NCBI GenBank assembly: GCA_934691925.1
Contig: CAKUTI010000055.1
Span: 1-6,854 of the forward strand
DNA: 6,854 nucleotides
From: an uncultured Treponema sp.
GTDB taxonomy: Bacteria > Spirochaetota > Spirochaetia > Treponematales > Treponemataceae
Direction of reading: 5' to 3'
In this document: piece after piece, positions 5,050-6,854 of the stretch
Layout: each line of letters starts with the position of its first letter
How positions within the stretch are numbered: position 1 is the first letter of the stretch
Program-made: the position numbers and the translations under genes
The notes under the pieces: model-generated
What the model was told of the DNA's origin: nothing
The model's input: the letters and a program-made list of their open reading frames with translations, nothing else
Databases searched by the model: none

Positions 5050-5826
5050 TCAGTCAAAAATCTCATTCTTGTGAATCTCTCCAAGACTTTTCGCAGCCTC
5101 AACAATTCCAAGATTCGGATTTTCCGCCATAAAATTCTTCAGGTCAATCGAAAAGCGGTTCATCGAAAAGTGCTGAAAAACAAACACGCGCCGCCATTCG
5201 TCAAAACTGCCTTCGCCGTAATTTTTTTTAAGCTCGTCGCGGTAAAGCGCGAAAATTCCGTTTTTTTTAAGCTCGCTGTAGCCAACAAGAAAAACCGAAG
5301 GCTTTCTATTTTCAGCGATTCCTGCTGCCCGGCACAATCCGATGTGGAGTTCCGCCGTTTTTTTCGCCATCCAAATCTGACTTTCTTCTATCAAATTTCT
5401 GATTTTTTCTCCGCCGCAAGATGAAAGAGACTTCAAATGCTTTGTTTTCGCCGTATGAACCGGAGTCTTGTTCAAAATAGTCGCATTTTTCCGAAAATCA
5501 ACATCGAATTCCGAATGATTCTTGAAAAATCCAGCCGCAATTTTTCCGCTCTGTCCGACCAAGTATTTTTGATTTTTGTCCAATTGCTCGTCTTTTCCTG
5601 GATTGTCGCCAATCACAATCAGCTTGATTTCGCTTGCCGCCGTGATTTCGTCCAAAGCCGTATTGTAGACAACGGGATTTTCAATCGGATATTCAGGCGT
5701 GTCCTTTTCGCAAGCAGATTTTTGAAGCGGCAGCAAGATTTCGCCGAATTTTGAACTCAATTCATCGCAATAAGAGCGAAATTCCGTCCTGAAATCACAA
5801 AAAATTTTATATTGTTCAGATGTCAT
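5050..5826 (-). CDS. Divergent uracil-DNA-glycosylase-superfamily protein
   Basis: 258 residues, cytoplasmic, without signal peptide or membrane segment. Residues 68-80 (KLIVIGDNPGKDE) and 88-95 (YLVGQSGK) resemble the first motif of the uracil-DNA glycosylase superfamily (GxxPGxxE followed by VGxxG). NKTPVHTAKT at 119-128 sits where family 4/5 enzymes have their NxxKxRPP-like segment, and QHFSMNRF at 218-225 resembles the HPS loop that grips DNA. If so, it would remove uracil or another damaged base from DNA. The motifs deviate: NPG rather than APG, and HFS rather than HPS. I cannot name the catalytic residue, so activity and substrate are open. The start is the ATG at 5826, with AAGGA at an eight-base spacing. 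A TTG six bases further up would leave AAGGA too close. It lies 103 bases after the acetyltransferase and may share its transcript. Confidence 0.6.
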   Translation of the reverse strand: MTSEQYKIFCDFRTEFRSYCDELSSKFGEILLPLQKSACEKDTPEYPIENPVVYNTALDEITAASEIKLIVIGDNPGKDEQLDKNQKYLVGQSGKIAAGFFKNHSEFDVDFRKNATILNKTPVHTAKTKHLKSLSSCGGEKIRNLIEESQIWMAKKTAELHIGLCRAAGIAENRKPSVFLVGYSELKKNGIFALYRDELKKNYGEGSFDEWRRVFVFQHFSMNRFSIDLKNFMAENPNLGIVEAAKSLGEIHKNEIFD

Positions 5827-5834
5827 TTTCAAAA

Positions 5835-5839
5835 TCCTT
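5835..5839 (-). promoter_or_regulatory. Shine-Dalgarno site of the glycosylase-like gene
   Basis: AAGGA eight bases before the ATG at 5826. It favours this ATG over the upstream TTG at 5832. Confidence 0.6.
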
Positions 5840-5854
5840 AATTTTTGTTATCGG

Positions 5855-5886
5855 CAAAACGGATTCCGCAGAAATCAAAAATCCGT
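5855..5886 (-). terminator. Possible weak terminator between acetyltransferase and glycosylase-like genes
   Basis: ACGGATT and AATCCGT (5859-5865 with 5880-5886) form a 7 bp stem with a 14-base loop, followed on the minus strand by only four Ts. It may attenuate rather than end transcription between the two genes. Confidence 0.3.
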
Positions 5887-5929
5887 GTGATTTTTTCTTC
5901 TTTTTGAATCGCAAAACGCTGACTGTTCA

Positions 5930-6511
5930 TCATTCCGCGCCATTTCTCATTATCGCCTGCGAACTTGCTTCCATCACGATTCCGTCGGCTGAGTTTTTTT
6001 TAAGCGACGGGAAAAATTTTTTTATCACGCGGACTTCCTTAAATCCGATTTTTTCGTAAATGTGACGCGCGCCGTGCCATTCCTCGCAAACAAGAAGCAC
6101 GATTTTTTTTATATTTGGAAACGCCGCGCACAGATTCTTCAGGCAAGCAGTCAAAAAATCTTCTGCCAGATGCTTTCCTTGAAATGCCGGCAAAATCGCG
6201 AACGAAGAAAAATACAAAACCGAACCGCTTTTATCGTGAATTTTTGAAGCCGAATGTCCGAGCGAAAAAATCTCATCATTTTCGGGAAAAGAATCCCAAA
6301 TCTCGCTCGTAAAATATCCCGCAATCTCAGCTTTTCCTTTTTCAAAAACCGTTTTTTCAGAATTGTCGGCAAGCACAAAAAATCCTTCGGGAAAAACTTC
6401 AAGCCGCTCCTCAAAAGTCTTCTGATTTTCCTGAATAGCTGGAATAAAAGCCGCCCGCTCAATTTTCATAATGTCCGGAATGTCAAAAGATTTCGCTGGA
6501 AAAATTTTCAT
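5930..6511 (-). CDS. GNAT-family N-acetyltransferase
   Basis: The 193-residue length is typical for a single GNAT domain, which moves an acetyl group from acetyl-CoA to an amine. Residues 100-120 hold the acetyl-CoA loop (FAILPAFQGKHLAEDFL), in which QGKHLA at 111-116 is the Q/RxxGxG/A pyrophosphate-binding motif with His-Leu variation. The following helix and strand (IKKIVLLVCEEW) and HIYEKIGFKEV at 150-160 form the usual C-terminal half. DGIVME at 176-181 closes the sheet. The N-terminal segment (AKSFDIPDIMKIERAAF) is the standard first strand and helix. The substrate cannot be told: small molecule, peptide or protein are all possible. The gene starts with ATG directly after a TATAAT box and has no Shine-Dalgarno site. 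It is the first gene of a probable two-gene unit with the glycosylase-like gene. Confidence 0.85.
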   Translation of the reverse strand: MKIFPAKSFDIPDIMKIERAAFIPAIQENQKTFEERLEVFPEGFFVLADNSEKTVFEKGKAEIAGYFTSEIWDSFPENDEIFSLGHSASKIHDKSGSVLYFSSFAILPAFQGKHLAEDFLTACLKNLCAAFPNIKKIVLLVCEEWHGARHIYEKIGFKEVRVIKKFFPSLKKNSADGIVMEASSQAIMRNGAE

Positions 6512-6546
6512 AAGAAAATTATAAAAGAAAAGAGATTTTGAATAAA
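6512..6546 (-). promoter_or_regulatory. Acetyltransferase promoter, predicted leaderless
   Basis: A perfect TATAAT (6518-6523) stands exactly six bases before the ATG at 6511, the same layout as the PL10 lyase gene. The -35 is poor (TTTATT at 6541-6546, spacer 17). No Shine-Dalgarno site is present. Confidence 0.5.
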
Positions 6547-6653
6547 CAAGAAGATCGGAGCTTTTACAACATTCTGATGTTTGAAAAGATTTGCTTCCAG
6601 CAGCTTCAGCAAATTCGGCAGAATGATTCAGACAGAAACAAAAAATCTTTAAA

Positions 6654-6710
6654 TAAAAAAAATTGCCGCACGAAACCGAATTCTAAAAAAATCGAAATCA
6701 GTGCGGCAAT
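6654..6710 (-). terminator. Rho-independent terminator of the gene entering from the right
   Basis: ATTGCCGCAC (6662-6671) and GTGCGGCAAT (6701-6710) form a perfect 10 bp stem. On the minus strand it is followed by a run of Ts (TTTTTTTTATTT including the stem end). The loop is long (29 bases) and A/T-rich. There is no T-run on the plus-strand side, which fixes the direction. The hairpin ends the transcript of the partial gene that stops at 6790. The remaining sequence between 6547 and 6789 shows nothing else I can support. Confidence 0.75.
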
Positions 6711-6789
6711 CAGAAAAAACAGCCTAGAAATCCAGCACAGACGCAAAAGATTTTTTTTAATGCGCGTCCATGCTTAATTTTCTATCTTT

Positions 6790-6854
6790 TTATTTTTCAA
6801 AGAATTCTGTTGTGGAATACGCTTCCTTCAAGATTTTCTGCATATCAGAAACCA
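6790..6854 (-). CDS. C-terminal 20 codons of an unidentified gene
   Basis: One minus-strand frame is open from the window edge to a TAA at 6790-6792 and reads VSDMQKILKEAYSTTEFFEK; the other two minus frames hit stops within nine codons. The amphipathic composition looks like a protein end, and a terminator in the same direction lies about 80 bases beyond. That pairing is the main evidence that this is a real gene. Its function cannot be judged from 20 residues. Confidence 0.5.
   Translation of the reverse strand, partial: VSDMQKILKEAYSTTEFFEK

Noticed and set aside
6538..6777. 79-codon plus-strand frame at the right end
   Set aside because: It begins with TTG, has a Lys/Asn/Gln-rich composition as expected from A-rich noncoding DNA, and runs through the minus-strand terminator hairpin.

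Overview
The window looks like a stretch of chromosome from a host-associated, pectin-degrading spirochaete, most likely a Treponema. This is inference from several things: low-to-moderate GC with many A/T runs, relaxed spirochaete-style lipoboxes on two extracellular pectate-lyase-like lipoproteins, a TrpR/YerC-type regulator, and a phase-variation-type G tract. No rRNA or other definitive marker is present. Every gene I support lies on the minus strand, so transcription runs from right to left.

In transcription order: (1) the last 20 codons of an unidentified gene enter at the right edge and are followed by a clear minus-strand terminator hairpin (6654-6710). (2) A GNAT acetyltransferase (5930-6511) is followed 103 bases later by a divergent uracil-DNA-glycosylase-superfamily protein (5050-5826). 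(3) A 536-base gene-free interval (4514-5049) holds a tandem array of seven near-palindromes spaced about 41 bases apart, then two adjacent hairpin-forming repeats, then two AT-rich dyads in front of argG. (4) argG (3251-4513, argininosuccinate synthase) ends at a strong terminator (3190-3226). (5) A family 10 pectate lyase lipoprotein (1732-3090) runs into a seven-unit, 22-base tandem repeat that encodes its C-terminal tail. (6) A TrpR/YerC-family regulator (1147-1458) has a dyad lying on its own -10 box. (7) The 5' part of a second pectate-lyase-like lipoprotein (1-892, truncated by the window) carries bacterial Ig-like domains, a nine-G tract and a structured leader.

The two lyases suggest pectin or pectate depolymerisation at the cell surface. 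ArgG belongs to arginine biosynthesis, and the regulator is the only transcription factor in the window. Its link to the lyases is positional only.

The most interesting signals are not genes. They are the helically phased palindrome array at 4756-5043, the 22-base repeat at the 3' end of the lyase gene, the G9 tract, and three genes whose -10 box ends only 6 or 7 bases before the ATG. In those three the message would start at or next to the start codon and lack a leader, while three other genes have ordinary Shine-Dalgarno sites.
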